Origin: Albibacterium sp035514885
Lineage (GTDB): Bacteria; Bacteroidota; Bacteroidia; Sphingobacteriales; Sphingobacteriaceae
DNA length: 64,000 nt
Direction: 5' to 3'
Assembly: GCF_035514885.1 (NCBI RefSeq)
Contig: NZ_DATJCH010000010.1
Span: 186,001-250,000 of the forward strand
Numbering within the stretch: the stretch's first letter is position 1; each line of letters starts with the position of its first letter. Position numbers and translations under genes: made by a program. Positions 6,927 through 16,625 of the stretch are shown in pieces. The notes under the pieces were generated by a model that saw only the letters and a program-made list of their open reading frames with translations, was not told the origin of the DNA and ran no database searches.

Positions 6927-9836
6927 ATGAAGCATTTTTTTCAGATGAACCGCTATTTGGTTATTATTATAGCTGTTGTTTTCGGTATTAATTCTAATGC
7001 TTCGGCACAGCGTACCATTGCTGTACCTCAAATTATAAATTATTCCAATGAAGTTTATAAAGGTGGACTGCAGAACTGGAGCGTTGCTCAGGATTCTCAG
7101 GGTATCATGTATTTTGGGAATAATGAAGGTTTAATGACCTTTGATGGTTATAAATGGTCGGTGTTACCTTTGCCAAATAATACAGTTATACGCTCGGTAG
7201 CTGTCGACAAAGCTAATCGGATTTATGTTGGAGGACAAGATGAATTGGGTTATTTTGAGGCAGATGAAACTGGAACCTTACGCTATCATTCTCTTATATC
7301 GTTAATTGCTAAGACTGAACGTGAATTTGCAGATGTATGGCGTATTAATATTGTGGATGATGGTGTTTTCTTTATGACAAACTACCGCATCTTTCGATAT
7401 AAGGGGGGACGTATTACAGTTGATAAGCCGAAAACCACTTGGCAATTTATGAGCGAGATTGATGGTAAGTTATATGCACAGTCTCAAGATCAGGGTTTGA
7501 TGAGGTTTGATGAAGGGTTCTGGAAGCCCTTAGCTAATCATGCAGATCTGGATGCTTCTACCGTGACGCGTATGCTTCCTTATAGTCAGGATACCTTGCT
7601 TGTCACAACCCTAAAAAAGGGACTTTTCTATCTTGTTGATAACAAACTAATTCCAAAGCACACAGAAGTTGATGATATACTGTTTACTAACAGGATTTTT
7701 TGTGGTGAGAGAATTTCTGATGATTTATTTGCCTTTGGAACCACTTCGTCGGGTTTATTGGTGATGGATAAAAGAGGAAAGATCGTGCAGAAGTATATGT
7801 ATGGTGAGGGACTGCAGAAAAATAATATTCGAGATGTTTTTATTGATCGTGATAAGAATATTTGGCTTGCACTGGATGATGGAATAGACTTTATTGCTAT
7901 TAATAGTCCCATAAAATATATCAATCCGGATAAGGACAATCCCATCAGTACCTATGCAATGTACCTATTTGATAAAAAATTATATGTGGGTACATCTAAT
8001 GGGTTATATGCAACTACCATTCAAAATAAAGATTTGAAGAATATAGGGATGGCGGATTCGAGATTTGTTAAAATAGCAGGTACCGATGGTCAGGTGTGGG
8101 TATTGAATGAGGTTAATGGTAATTTGTTGATGGGGCATGAGGATGGAGCCTTTAATGTTAATGGGTTTGATGCAAGAAAAATTTATACATCACCGGGAAC
8201 CTGGTTATTTACACCAGTATCGAGGGTGTATCCGTCGCAGAACATTATTGCCGGAACCTATTGGGGACTTAAACTTATCTCGTTTGAGAACGGTCAGTTT
8301 TATGATCCAAAAGAAATAGAAGGGTCAAACGAATCTTTACGTTTCATTCATTATGACGAAAGAGAAAATGCAGTGTGGGTCTCACATCCTTATCGCGGAG
8401 TTTTCAAATTGCTTTTGTCAAAAGATTTGAAAAGTGTTGTAAAACAAAAAGAGTATGGCGTAAATGAGGGGTTGAGCTCGTCGTTGTTTAATTATCTATT
8501 TTATATTAGAAATAATATTCTGGTTTCGACTAGGGATGGTATTCTTGAATACGATATATCACAGGATAAGTTTGTTCAATCAAGCGTATTTGAATCTTTA
8601 AAAGATGTCTCTCCCGAATATATGTATGAAGATAAATCAGGAAATATTTGGTTTGTTAGCCAAAAGAAACTTGGGCTGTTAGATTTTTCAAGGCCAAACG
8701 GTGAGGTTCCATATACTTTGGTTTATTTTCCTGAGCTGGATGGGAAGGTATTAGGAGGGTTTGAATCGGTTTATGCCTTAGATAATGATCATGTATTTGT
8801 TGGAGCAAACAAAGGTGGCATTCTTCTCAATTACAATAAATACAAAGAACGAATATCGCGGCCTAATATATTACTAAGAATCGTAAAAGCAATTGATGCT
8901 GAAAAAAATGAGATAATATTATTCGGTGGGCATGGCTCGTTTCCACAAGAATTGGCTGAATTGAATTATAAACAGAATTCATTCCAATTTGAGTTTTCAA
9001 GTACCCCCTACGATCAATTGAGGAATGTTGAGTTCAGCTATTTAATGGAAGGCTTTGACAAAAATTGGTCAGCTTGGAATGGCAAAAGTGATAAAGAGTA
9101 TACTAATTTGTCGCCTGGCAAATATACCTTCAATATTAAATCACGAAATAGTAATGGAAGTGAATCGGAAGTCCTTTCATATTCTTTTTATGTATTACCC
9201 GCATGGTATGCAAACACGCTAAGTTATATTATATATGTGCTGGTATTTTTAGCGCTTCTATATTATTATATAAAAAGACAGAAGCGCAAGTTAATGCTGA
9301 AACATGAAAATGAGCTGTACCTTCGACAGCTTGAATTAGACCATCGTGAAAAACAAGTAGTCAGACTTAGGAACGAGAAATTAAAAGCTGATCTGGACTT
9401 TAAGAATAGGGAGTTAGTGAGTTTGACAATGCATTTGGTGCAACGGGGTGAGGTTCTATCAAAAATCAAAGACAAAATCCACGAAATCTTAAAGAAACAA
9501 GATTCTGATCAGGGGTCCATCAGTTTTAGACAATTGATGCGATTGGTTAAATCAGGAGAACGTACCAATGAAGATTGGGAGAAATTCAGCATACATTTTA
9601 ATAATGCAAATGAGGGATTCTTTTCTAATTTAAAAGAGAGACACCCTGATTTAACATCAAACGAGTTGAAGCTATGCGCATATTTGCGTATGAATTTATC
9701 CTCAAAAGAAATAGCTCAACTAATGAATATTACCATAAAAGGAGTTGAAGTTGGCCGCTATAGGCTACGTAAAAAGCTAAATATTAGCCCAGAAGTTAAC
9801 TTACACACTTACTTATTGCAGTTTACAGCAGAATAA
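6927..9836 (+). CDS. Propeller-Y_Y_Y sensor with LuxR-type HTH, PUL regulator
   Basis: 969 residues. After a signal peptide (NRYLVIIIAVVFGINSNASAQ) comes a large periplasmic sensor of two-component-regulator propeller repeats (for example YFGNNEGLMTFDGYKW and NIWLALDDGIDFI), then a Y_Y_Y domain (about 685-755, YLMEGFDKNWSAW and LSPGKYTFNIKS). One membrane segment (about 762-784) follows, then a coiled coil, then a C-terminal LuxR-type HTH (LTSNELKLCAYLRMNLSSKEIAQLMNI). It has no histidine kinase or receiver domain, so a periplasmic ligand probably signals straight to a cytosolic, membrane-tethered DNA-binding domain. Position before SusC/SusD and a GH16 gene makes it the likely glucan sensor of this locus. 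Direct repeats at 9885-9943 are plausible targets. Confidence 0.9.
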   Translation: MKHFFQMNRYLVIIIAVVFGINSNASAQRTIAVPQIINYSNEVYKGGLQNWSVAQDSQGIMYFGNNEGLMTFDGYKWSVLPLPNNTVIRSVAVDKANRIYVGGQDELGYFEADETGTLRYHSLISLIAKTEREFADVWRINIVDDGVFFMTNYRIFRYKGGRITVDKPKTTWQFMSEIDGKLYAQSQDQGLMRFDEGFWKPLANHADLDASTVTRMLPYSQDTLLVTTLKKGLFYLVDNKLIPKHTEVDDILFTNRIFCGERISDDLFAFGTTSSGLLVMDKRGKIVQKYMYGEGLQKNNIRDVFIDRDKNIWLALDDGIDFIAINSPIKYINPDKDNPISTYAMYLFDKKLYVGTSNGLYATTIQNKDLKNIGMADSRFVKIAGTDGQVWVLNEVNGNLLMGHEDGAFNVNGFDARKIYTSPGTWLFTPVSRVYPSQNIIAGTYWGLKLISFENGQFYDPKEIEGSNESLRFIHYDERENAVWVSHPYRGVFKLLLSKDLKSVVKQKEYGVNEGLSSSLFNYLFYIRNNILVSTRDGILEYDISQDKFVQSSVFESLKDVSPEYMYEDKSGNIWFVSQKKLGLLDFSRPNGEVPYTLVYFPELDGKVLGGFESVYALDNDHVFVGANKGGILLNYNKYKERISRPNILLRIVKAIDAEKNEIILFGGHGSFPQELAELNYKQNSFQFEFSSTPYDQLRNVEFSYLMEGFDKNWSAWNGKSDKEYTNLSPGKYTFNIKSRNSNGSESEVLSYSFYVLPAWYANTLSYIIYVLVFLALLYYYIKRQKRKLMLKHENELYLRQLELDHREKQVVRLRNEKLKADLDFKNRELVSLTMHLVQRGEVLSKIKDKIHEILKKQDSDQGSISFRQLMRLVKSGERTNEDWEKFSIHFNNANEGFFSNLKERHPDLTSNELKLCAYLRMNLSSKEIAQLMNITIKGVEVGRYRLRKKLNISPEVNLHTYLLQFTAE

Positions 9837-9884
9837 TTTTTTTCAATATTTAAATCATTGATATATAGCTATATATAAAGTATA

Positions 9885-9943
9885 TGTAGTGGTAATGTAG
9901 TGCCATTAGTATGCTTGAAAAATTCAATGTAGGGGTATTGTAG
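9885..9943. promoter_or_regulatory. Two direct repeats TGTAG-n-GGTA-n-TGTAG before susC
   Basis: TGTAGTGGTAATGTAG at 9885-9900 and TGTAGGGGTATTGTAG at 9928-9943 agree at 14 of 16 positions. Each holds two TGTAG half-sites 11 bp apart, and the two copies are 43 bp apart, close to four helical turns. They lie 115-170 bases before the SusC start, right after the regulator gene. This is the expected place and form for the binding sites of the LuxR-type HTH regulator encoded upstream. Confidence 0.5.
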
Positions 9944-10057
9944 CCAGTCGATAATTTCTTTTCTTTCTTTATCTATCTACTTTCATCCTCGTACTTCCAC
10001 TAACCTAAGGAAGCCCTATAACTAAATTTTTAAACCATGTTAATTTAATTTCATTTT

Positions 10058-13000
10058 ATGAAACAGAGAATTCTACAAGTATTCATGTTATTATGTATGC
10101 TTATGTCTGTTCTGGAGCTATCTGCCCAGAACTTACAAGTAAGCGGTAGAGTTATCGGAGCCGCCGATAACAATCCCATACCGGGGGTCACAGTTTCTGT
10201 AAAGGGAGGTACATCCTCAACCAGTACAGATATTGATGGCCGATACAGTTTGACACTTTCTATGACTAGTGCTACACTAGAATTTCGACAATTAGGAATG
10301 GCGACTGAAGAAGTTTTGGTAAACTCGTCAGGTGTTTACAACGTATCATTACGCGAAGACTTGACTGAACTTGAACAAGTAGTTGTGGTAGGATACGGTA
10401 CTCAAAAAAAGAGTGTTGTTACAGGAGCTATCAGTAGCGTGAAAGGAAGTGACCTTGAAACAATGCCGGTAACTCGAATCGAGCAGTCATTGCAAGGAAG
10501 AACTTCAGGATTGACTATTGCAAGTAATTCGGGTCAGCCTGGGTCTTCTGCAACAATCCGCGTTCGTGGTATTACTACTTTCGGAAATAATAATCCATTG
10601 TGGGTTGTTGATGGAGTAGTGGTTGACGCTGGTGGAATCAGTTACCTTAACCAATCAGATATTGAGTCGATTGAAGTTTTGAAAGATGCTTCATCTCAAG
10701 CGATTTATGGTGCCAGAGCCGCTGCAGGGGTTATACTTGTAACTACCAAGAAAGGTGTTGCTGGAGCAATGCGTATTAATTACAATGCCTATTATGGAAC
10801 GTCGGCTCCTGCCCGTAAACTAAGTTTATTAAATGCTACGGAATATGCAACGCTGAGAAATGAATCAGCATTAGCTGCCGGAAATGCTATGCCTTTTGCT
10901 AATCCTCAGGAATTTGGTGAAGGAACTGATTGGCAGGAACAGATTTTCAATAACAGTGCTCAGCGTCATAACCATGAGCTAAGTATAAGTGGTGGAAATG
11001 ACAAATCAACTTTCTATGGTTCTTTTGGATACCTGTCACAAGATGGTATAGTTGCAAGTGAGATTTCTAATTATAACCGAATTAACATACGTCTTAACTC
11101 AGAACATAAAATAAGACCTTGGTTAAAATTCGGACAGAATCTTGGTTATTCTCATGAGAAGAGTCAAGGATTAGGAAATACAAACAGTGAATTTGGTGGC
11201 CCTCTTTCAGCAGCTATTAACCTAGATCCAATAACACCTGTTGTTGAGACTGATCCTGATATCATTAATTCTCCAAACAGACCTTATAGTACAAATGCAG
11301 TAGTGCGTGATGCAAATGGAAATCCGTATGGAATTTCGCAATATGTAACTCAGGAGATGACCAACCCGTTGGCATATATGCAAACACGTCTTGGAAATTA
11401 TGGATGGTCAGACAACATTGTTGGAAATGTGTATGCTGAAGTTTCTCCTATCGAAGGTCTAACGTTCCGTTCTACTTTAGGGTCTAAACTATCATATTGG
11501 GGTAACGAGAGTTTCACACCTGTATTCTATTTAAATGCGACTAATCAGAACGCACAGAATAGCTTTACAAGAAACAGAAGTAAAGGATTTGATTGGAATC
11601 TTGAAAATACGGTATCTTATTCACGCTTAGTTGGTGATCATAGTTTTAGTGCTTTGATAGGCCAGGGAGCTTATTATGATAATCGATCAACAGGTTTGAA
11701 TGTAACGTATTATAATATTCCGGTTGATAATTTTGACGATGCTTCATTAAATTATAATATACCTACAGATCAGCGAAATTCATCTGGATACGAAAATGCA
11801 GGACATACTGTATCATCACTTTTCGCACGTTTAAATTATAACTATCAAGAAAAATATCTTGCAGAAGGATTAATACGTCGTGATGGATCTTCACGTTTTG
11901 GATCAAATAATAAATATGGTGTGTTCCCTTCATTTTCTTTGGGTTGGGTAGCATCTAAGGAAGATTTCTTAGCTGATGTTGATGCCATTAATATCTTGAA
12001 ATTACGTGGAGGTTATGGTGTTGTAGGTAATGATAATATTGGAGATTTTGCTTACATCGCCACAGTTGGTGGAGGTAGAAATTATACAATTGGTATGACT
12101 GACATGTACACGGTTGGTTATAGCCCAAATGCACCCTCAAACCCAGATTTAAGATGGGAAGAAACAAGCCAGACTAATATTGGTTTTGATCTGACTTTCC
12201 TTAATAAGATGAATGTTACATTCGACTGGTATAATAAGGTAACAAAAGGAATATTGCAGAATCCGCGTATACCCTATTACGTAGGGGCAATTGGTAATCC
12301 TGCTGCGAATGTTGCGGACATGAAAAACTCCGGAGTTGAGTTAGAGTTGGGTTACAATAATAAATTTGGTGAGGTTGATTTCTCTATTAATGGTAATGCT
12401 TCGTATGTACGCAACGAGGTGACCAATATTGGTGCAGGAGTTAGCTTTATTAATGGTGCTGGTTTCCAGTCTTCTAGCTACAATATCACACGTACCATGG
12501 TTGGTCATTCTTATAACTCCTTCTATGGCTTCGAAAACTTGGGTATTTTTCAGAATCAATCAGAGATTAATGCTTATACCAATGCAGATGGCGGGTTAAT
12601 TCAGCCAAATGCTAAACCAGGTGATTTTAAATGGGCAGACATAAATAAGGATGGAAATATTGACGGTGATGATAGAACATTTATTGGCGATCCGACTCCT
12701 ACCTGGGCATTTGGATTTACTTTGAATGTAGCATATAAAGGTTTTGATGCACTTGTTTTTGGACAAGGTGTTGCCGGAAACAAGATTTTCCAAGGCTTGA
12801 GAAGATTGGATATCAATAATGCAAATTATTCAAGTAAAGCTTTAGGAAGATGGACAGGTGCAGGTTCTTCAAATTCGTTCCCTAGACTAAGCGATAACGA
12901 CCCAAATAACAATTTCGCTAATCCTTCTGATTTCTATTTAGAAGATGGTGATTTCTTCCGTTTGAAAACTCTTCAATTAGGATACACAATCCCATCTCCA

Positions 13001-13177
13001 GTGACAAAGCAAATTGGTCTTCAAAAAGCCAGGATTTATGTGATGTCAGAAAACTTATTTACGCTTACCAAATATTCTGGATTTGATCCTGAAATAGGTG
13101 GTGGTATTTTAAGTATCGATAGAGGGATATATCCACAAGCCAGATCATTTATGGTGGGTCTTAACGTAACATTTTAA
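10058..13177 (+). CDS. SusC/RagA-family TonB-dependent outer-membrane transporter
   Basis: 1039 residues. A signal peptide (FMLLCMLMSVLELSAQ) precedes a carboxypeptidase-regulatory-like domain (VSGRVIGAADNNPIPGVTVSVKGG). The TonB-box region is VVVVGYGTQKKSVVTGAIS and the plug holds RGITTFGNNNPLWVVDGV and LKDASSQAIYGARAAAGVILVTTKKG. The rest is a 22-stranded barrel ending in aromatic residues (FMVGLNVTF). SusC proteins import oligosaccharides through the outer membrane with TonB energy, capped by SusD. The SusD gene begins two bases after the stop. In this locus the cargo is probably beta-1,3-glucan oligosaccharides, inferred from the GH16 gene and not from SusC itself. Confidence 0.95.
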   Translation: MKQRILQVFMLLCMLMSVLELSAQNLQVSGRVIGAADNNPIPGVTVSVKGGTSSTSTDIDGRYSLTLSMTSATLEFRQLGMATEEVLVNSSGVYNVSLREDLTELEQVVVVGYGTQKKSVVTGAISSVKGSDLETMPVTRIEQSLQGRTSGLTIASNSGQPGSSATIRVRGITTFGNNNPLWVVDGVVVDAGGISYLNQSDIESIEVLKDASSQAIYGARAAAGVILVTTKKGVAGAMRINYNAYYGTSAPARKLSLLNATEYATLRNESALAAGNAMPFANPQEFGEGTDWQEQIFNNSAQRHNHELSISGGNDKSTFYGSFGYLSQDGIVASEISNYNRINIRLNSEHKIRPWLKFGQNLGYSHEKSQGLGNTNSEFGGPLSAAINLDPITPVVETDPDIINSPNRPYSTNAVVRDANGNPYGISQYVTQEMTNPLAYMQTRLGNYGWSDNIVGNVYAEVSPIEGLTFRSTLGSKLSYWGNESFTPVFYLNATNQNAQNSFTRNRSKGFDWNLENTVSYSRLVGDHSFSALIGQGAYYDNRSTGLNVTYYNIPVDNFDDASLNYNIPTDQRNSSGYENAGHTVSSLFARLNYNYQEKYLAEGLIRRDGSSRFGSNNKYGVFPSFSLGWVASKEDFLADVDAINILKLRGGYGVVGNDNIGDFAYIATVGGGRNYTIGMTDMYTVGYSPNAPSNPDLRWEETSQTNIGFDLTFLNKMNVTFDWYNKVTKGILQNPRIPYYVGAIGNPAANVADMKNSGVELELGYNNKFGEVDFSINGNASYVRNEVTNIGAGVSFINGAGFQSSSYNITRTMVGHSYNSFYGFENLGIFQNQSEINAYTNADGGLIQPNAKPGDFKWADINKDGNIDGDDRTFIGDPTPTWAFGFTLNVAYKGFDALVFGQGVAGNKIFQGLRRLDINNANYSSKALGRWTGAGSSNSFPRLSDNDPNNNFANPSDFYLEDGDFFRLKTLQLGYTIPSPVTKQIGLQKARIYVMSENLFTLTKYSGFDPEIGGGILSIDRGIYPQARSFMVGLNVTF

Positions 13178-13179
13178 TA

Positions 13180-14709
13180 ATGACAACAATGAAAAATAAA
13201 ATATTCACAGCAATAATAGCATGCTTAATTCTTTTTAGTTTGCAGGCATGTAAGGATAGTTTTCTAGAGTTAAAACCGAAGGGAACAGATCTTGAAGATA
13301 ATTATTACCGCAATAGACAAGAAGCATATAATGGATTGATAGCTACTTATGATATGGTTGGTTATCAAAGCAATTCGTATACAAGTAAGATTTTAGCAAC
13401 TTCAGCAGCTTCCGACGATCATTATGCAGGTGGTGGTGGTTCATCAGATTTGCCAAATCTTCAGGCATGGTCTGATTATTCGGTAGATCCGGCTGTTGGT
13501 CCTCAGGAAGATTTATGGCGCAGAAACTACATGGGTATTAATAGAGCAAATATTTTGCTGTCAAAATTACCTGATGTTTCAATGGATGATAAGGAAAAAT
13601 CACGTTTTGAAGCAGAAGCAAAATTTCTGCGTGCCTATTTCTATTTTGATCTGATACGTTATTTCCGTAATATTCCTTTAATAGATCACCCATTAGCAGG
13701 AGATGAGCTATATGAAGTGTTACAGGTTGCACCCGCAGAAATATATGCATTTATTGAAAGTGACTTAACGAGCGCAATGCCAAATCTTCCTATGCAGGTT
13801 GTTAAATCTACAGAAGCTGGTAGAGTATCGCAGGGAACAGCCAAAGCTTTATTAGGAAAGGTATATTTGCAACAGGAGAAATTTGATTTAGCCGCACAGC
13901 AACTTGCTGCAGTAAATGGTGAGCCAGGACAAACCAGTCAATACGGTTATCGTTTATTAGATAATTTCGCAGATCTATTTAAAGTGGATAACAAATTCAA
14001 TAGTGAATCTATTTTCGAGATATCTTTTACAAATACTTCTGTTGGAGATTGGGGTTGTATTACTTGTAGTGAGGGGAATGTAATGAATATCTTAACAGGA
14101 CCACGTGGCTATAGTGTTGGTGCTGGTGGACCCGATTATGTATCTGGATGGGGTTTTCTTCCTGTTACTACAGAATTGGCTGATCTAATGAAGAATGATC
14201 CGCGGTATCCTTATACAATCATTGATATGCAGAAATTAGCTGATGAAGGAAAAGGATCATATACGCCTGGATATATGGATACAGGTTATTTCCTGGAGAA
14301 ATTTGCCGGAAGAGAATCTAACCGTTGGACCGGTGCAGGATCGTTCGAATTAAATTTTCCACAAAACATGTATGATATCCGATTAGCAGACACTTATTTA
14401 TTGGAAGCTGAAGCAATTGTTAGAGGTGGTGGAAATGCAGGTCGGGCAGCAGCTCTTTTGAATGCTGTTCGAGACAGAGTAGATTTGGCTCCTGTAGCTG
14501 CAACGCTAGACAACATTAAGAGAGAGCGTCGAGTTGAATTGGCAGGTGAAGGACACCGTTGGTTTGACCTTGTTCGCTGGGGAGATGCAGCTGCAGCCTT
14601 AAGTGATCGTGGTTTTGTAGCAGGCAAAAGTGAAATATTGCCTATCCCATTGCTTGAGTTAGATAATTCAAAGCTAGAGCAGAGTAAAGAATATGGTGGC
14701 ACCAAATAA
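13180..14709 (+). CDS. SusD/RagB-family outer-membrane glycan-binding lipoprotein
   Basis: 509 residues. Signal peptide with lipobox LQAC; the start may be ATG 13180 or ATG 13189 (MKNKIFTAIIACLILF). The N-terminal region (DSFLELKPKGTDLEDNYYRN) and TPR-like helices (AEAKFLRAYFYFDLIRYF, GTAKALLGKVYLQQEKFDLA) are typical. The C-terminal segment LLEAEAIVRGGGNAGRAAALLNAVRDRV followed by RVELAGEGHRWFDLVRWG is the SusD signature. It caps SusC and binds the polysaccharide on the cell surface. It is translationally linked to the SusC gene (two-base gap) and followed by a PKD lipoprotein, all in one operon. Confidence 0.95.
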   Translation: MTTMKNKIFTAIIACLILFSLQACKDSFLELKPKGTDLEDNYYRNRQEAYNGLIATYDMVGYQSNSYTSKILATSAASDDHYAGGGGSSDLPNLQAWSDYSVDPAVGPQEDLWRRNYMGINRANILLSKLPDVSMDDKEKSRFEAEAKFLRAYFYFDLIRYFRNIPLIDHPLAGDELYEVLQVAPAEIYAFIESDLTSAMPNLPMQVVKSTEAGRVSQGTAKALLGKVYLQQEKFDLAAQQLAAVNGEPGQTSQYGYRLLDNFADLFKVDNKFNSESIFEISFTNTSVGDWGCITCSEGNVMNILTGPRGYSVGAGGPDYVSGWGFLPVTTELADLMKNDPRYPYTIIDMQKLADEGKGSYTPGYMDTGYFLEKFAGRESNRWTGAGSFELNFPQNMYDIRLADTYLLEAEAIVRGGGNAGRAAALLNAVRDRVDLAPVAATLDNIKRERRVELAGEGHRWFDLVRWGDAAAALSDRGFVAGKSEILPIPLLELDNSKLEQSKEYGGTK

Positions 14710-14720
14710 GTAAGAAAATT

Positions 14721-15641
14721 ATGAAAATCAATTATAGAAAAATATATTCCTTGATCTGGGGTTTGATAGGAATTATGGTTTTGAATGCATGTAAGATTGA
14801 AGGTGATAACTTGCATTTAGAAAAGATTGCCCAACCTGATTTCGAAGTTGTTGACCTGTCAAAAGGTAAAGTAAGATTAATTAATACAACTAATTCACCC
14901 TCTATTGCACAATGGACGGTAGTTAGTACGGGTCAAAAAGTTACTGGAGATACCGTAGATTTGAACCTAATCTTTGCAGGTCAGTATGATGTTGAATTAA
15001 ATATTGTAGCACAGGGTGGTATGGCAAGCGTGATAAAACCGGTTACTGTAAATGAGAATGACCCGGAAGCTTGTGCAGATACCAGAGCACTTGGTTTTAT
15101 TGCAGGTTGCGATGTGAAAACTTGGAAGCTTAATCCGGAAGCAGGAACATTAAAAGTGGGTCCCGGTGCAGATAACGGTGATTGGTGGGCAAGCGGTTTG
15201 GGCGACGTTGAAGGTCGTAGTTGCGAATTCAATGATGAGTTTAGTTTTGCATTTAATGCAGAAGGAACCTATAACTATGACAATAAAGGTGATTTCTTTG
15301 CAGATGGATACCTGGGAAATAAAACTTCAGGTTGTGAGCCTGCGGCAAATTTATCTGGAGCGCAAAAACTATGGGATTCAGGACAGTTTAGTTTTTCAGT
15401 AACCGAAGGTACAGGGGTTAAGAAACTAGGACAATTGAGACTAGTAGGTAAAGGCGCTCATATTGGTGTAAAGAAAGCACACAATGGAGGTGAAACCGCA
15501 GAGGGCCCTGTAAATGACTTTGTATTGTATGACATTTTGGAAATGAAGAAAAATGTTGACGGTAAAGGATATGATATTTTAAAAGTGGGTGTTGATATTG
15601 GTGGAGGTGCATGGTGGACTTTTACTTTACGTTCGTCTTAA
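14721..15641 (+). CDS. PKD-domain surface glycan-binding lipoprotein
   Basis: 306 residues. Lipoprotein signal ending LNAC (MVLNACKIEGD). An N-terminal PKD-like domain (about 35-110, FEVVDLSKGKVRLINTT and AGQYDVELNIVAQGG) is followed by a beta-rich domain with many aromatics, four cysteines in ADTRALGFIAGCDVKTWKLN and NKTSGCEPAAN, and a terminal WWTFTLRSS. It fills the position of SusE/SusF-type surface glycan-binding proteins, between SusD and GH16, eleven bases after the SusD stop. PKD-containing binding proteins are common in laminarin loci of marine and soil Bacteroidota. Binding role inferred from architecture and place; specificity not shown. Confidence 0.75.
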   Translation: MKINYRKIYSLIWGLIGIMVLNACKIEGDNLHLEKIAQPDFEVVDLSKGKVRLINTTNSPSIAQWTVVSTGQKVTGDTVDLNLIFAGQYDVELNIVAQGGMASVIKPVTVNENDPEACADTRALGFIAGCDVKTWKLNPEAGTLKVGPGADNGDWWASGLGDVEGRSCEFNDEFSFAFNAEGTYNYDNKGDFFADGYLGNKTSGCEPAANLSGAQKLWDSGQFSFSVTEGTGVKKLGQLRLVGKGAHIGVKKAHNGGETAEGPVNDFVLYDILEMKKNVDGKGYDILKVGVDIGGGAWWTFTLRSS

Positions 15642-15664
15642 TACTTCACACGATTATTTAAACT

Positions 15665-16522
15665 ATGAAACCGATATTATCTATGTTAAAAATAATTCCA
15701 ATTCTGTTGCTTTCCGTTGCATGTGCTGAGAATGAGAATATAAAACCTCATATACCACAGCCAGAACCGGTTGGTCCGAAAGAGTATTCATTTTCAACAA
15801 CGCCTTCTTGGGTAGATGAGTTTGATTATGAAGGTCTTCCGGATGTGAAAAAGTGGGGCTACGATGTGGGTTCGCAAAATAACGGCTGGGGAAATAATGA
15901 ACTCCAATACTATACTGAAGCAGACTTAGAAAATGCTAGTGTAGGGGGTGGGGTGTTGACCATCACAGCTAAAAAGGAAGACTTTGAAGGCTTTGGGTAT
16001 ACCTCTGCCCGTCTCGTAAGTAAGGGAAAAGGTGATTTCCTATATGGCCGTTTTGAGGTAAGAGCGAAAGTTCCTCCAGGAAAAGGAACTTGGGCTGCAG
16101 CTTGGATGTTGCCTACCGATTGGGCATATGGTGGCTGGCCAGCTTCTGGAGAGATTGATATTTTGGAACATGTTGGTTATGATCAAGATGTAGTACATAT
16201 CAGTATGCATACTGAAGCGTATAATCATGGTATTAATACGCAAAAAACAGCAACAAAAAAGATTCAGAATGCTACAACAGAATTTCATGTTTACAGAGTT
16301 GACTGGACCCCTGATTATATAAAGGGTTTTGTTGATGATGTCGAAATGTTTCATTTTGTGAATGAAAAAAAAGGATACGCTGTTTGGCCTTTTGATAAAA
16401 GGTTTCATTGGTTATTGAACTTAGCTGTAGGTGGTGACTGGGGAGGACAGATGGGTGTTGACGAAGGAGCATTCCCGGCAAAAATGGAGGTAGATTATGT
16501 ACGAGTATATGATTTACAGTAA
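15665..16522 (+). CDS. GH16 family endo-beta-glucanase (laminarinase-like) lipoprotein
   Basis: 285 residues. Short lipoprotein signal with Cys20, then a single GH16 jelly-roll domain. The catalytic signature reads GEIDILEH, giving nucleophile Glu163, Asp165 and acid/base Glu168. Upstream motifs WGNNELQYYTEADLENASV and RLVSKGKGDFLYGRFEVRAK, and WLLNLAVGGDWGG near the C-terminus, match the GH16 beta-1,3(4)-glucanase/laminarinase subfamily rather than agarases or carrageenases. It would cut beta-1,3-glucan at the cell surface into oligosaccharides for the SusC/D pair. Last gene of the operon, closed by a strong bidirectional terminator. Confidence 0.92.
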   Translation: MKPILSMLKIIPILLLSVACAENENIKPHIPQPEPVGPKEYSFSTTPSWVDEFDYEGLPDVKKWGYDVGSQNNGWGNNELQYYTEADLENASVGGGVLTITAKKEDFEGFGYTSARLVSKGKGDFLYGRFEVRAKVPPGKGTWAAAWMLPTDWAYGGWPASGEIDILEHVGYDQDVVHISMHTEAYNHGINTQKTATKKIQNATTEFHVYRVDWTPDYIKGFVDDVEMFHFVNEKKGYAVWPFDKRFHWLLNLAVGGDWGGQMGVDEGAFPAKMEVDYVRVYDLQ

Positions 16523-16570
16523 AGTTAAATAACTCAATTCCTCGATTTCACCAAAGCGAGGGATGATTTT

Positions 16571-16611
16571 AATAGGCGATCAATATCATTTTAATGTATT
16601 GATCGCCTATT
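16571..16611. terminator. Bidirectional terminator between GH16 and AraC genes
   Basis: AATAGGCGATCAATA (16571-16585) pairs perfectly with TATTGATCGCCTATT (16597-16611), a 15-bp stem with an 11-base loop. T-rich and A-rich flanks fit use from both sides; it lies between two converging genes. Confidence 0.85.
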
Positions 16612-16625
16612 GTTGTTTTGAACAC

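Noticed and set aside
14394..14816. Long open frame on the minus strand inside the first SusD gene
   Set aside because: It lies opposite a strongly supported SusD gene and matches no family; it results from the codon pattern of the real gene.
16040..16408. 122-codon open frame on the minus strand inside the GH16 gene
   Set aside because: Opposite a well-supported enzyme gene, with no recognisable domain and a Cys/His-rich composition typical of antisense frames.
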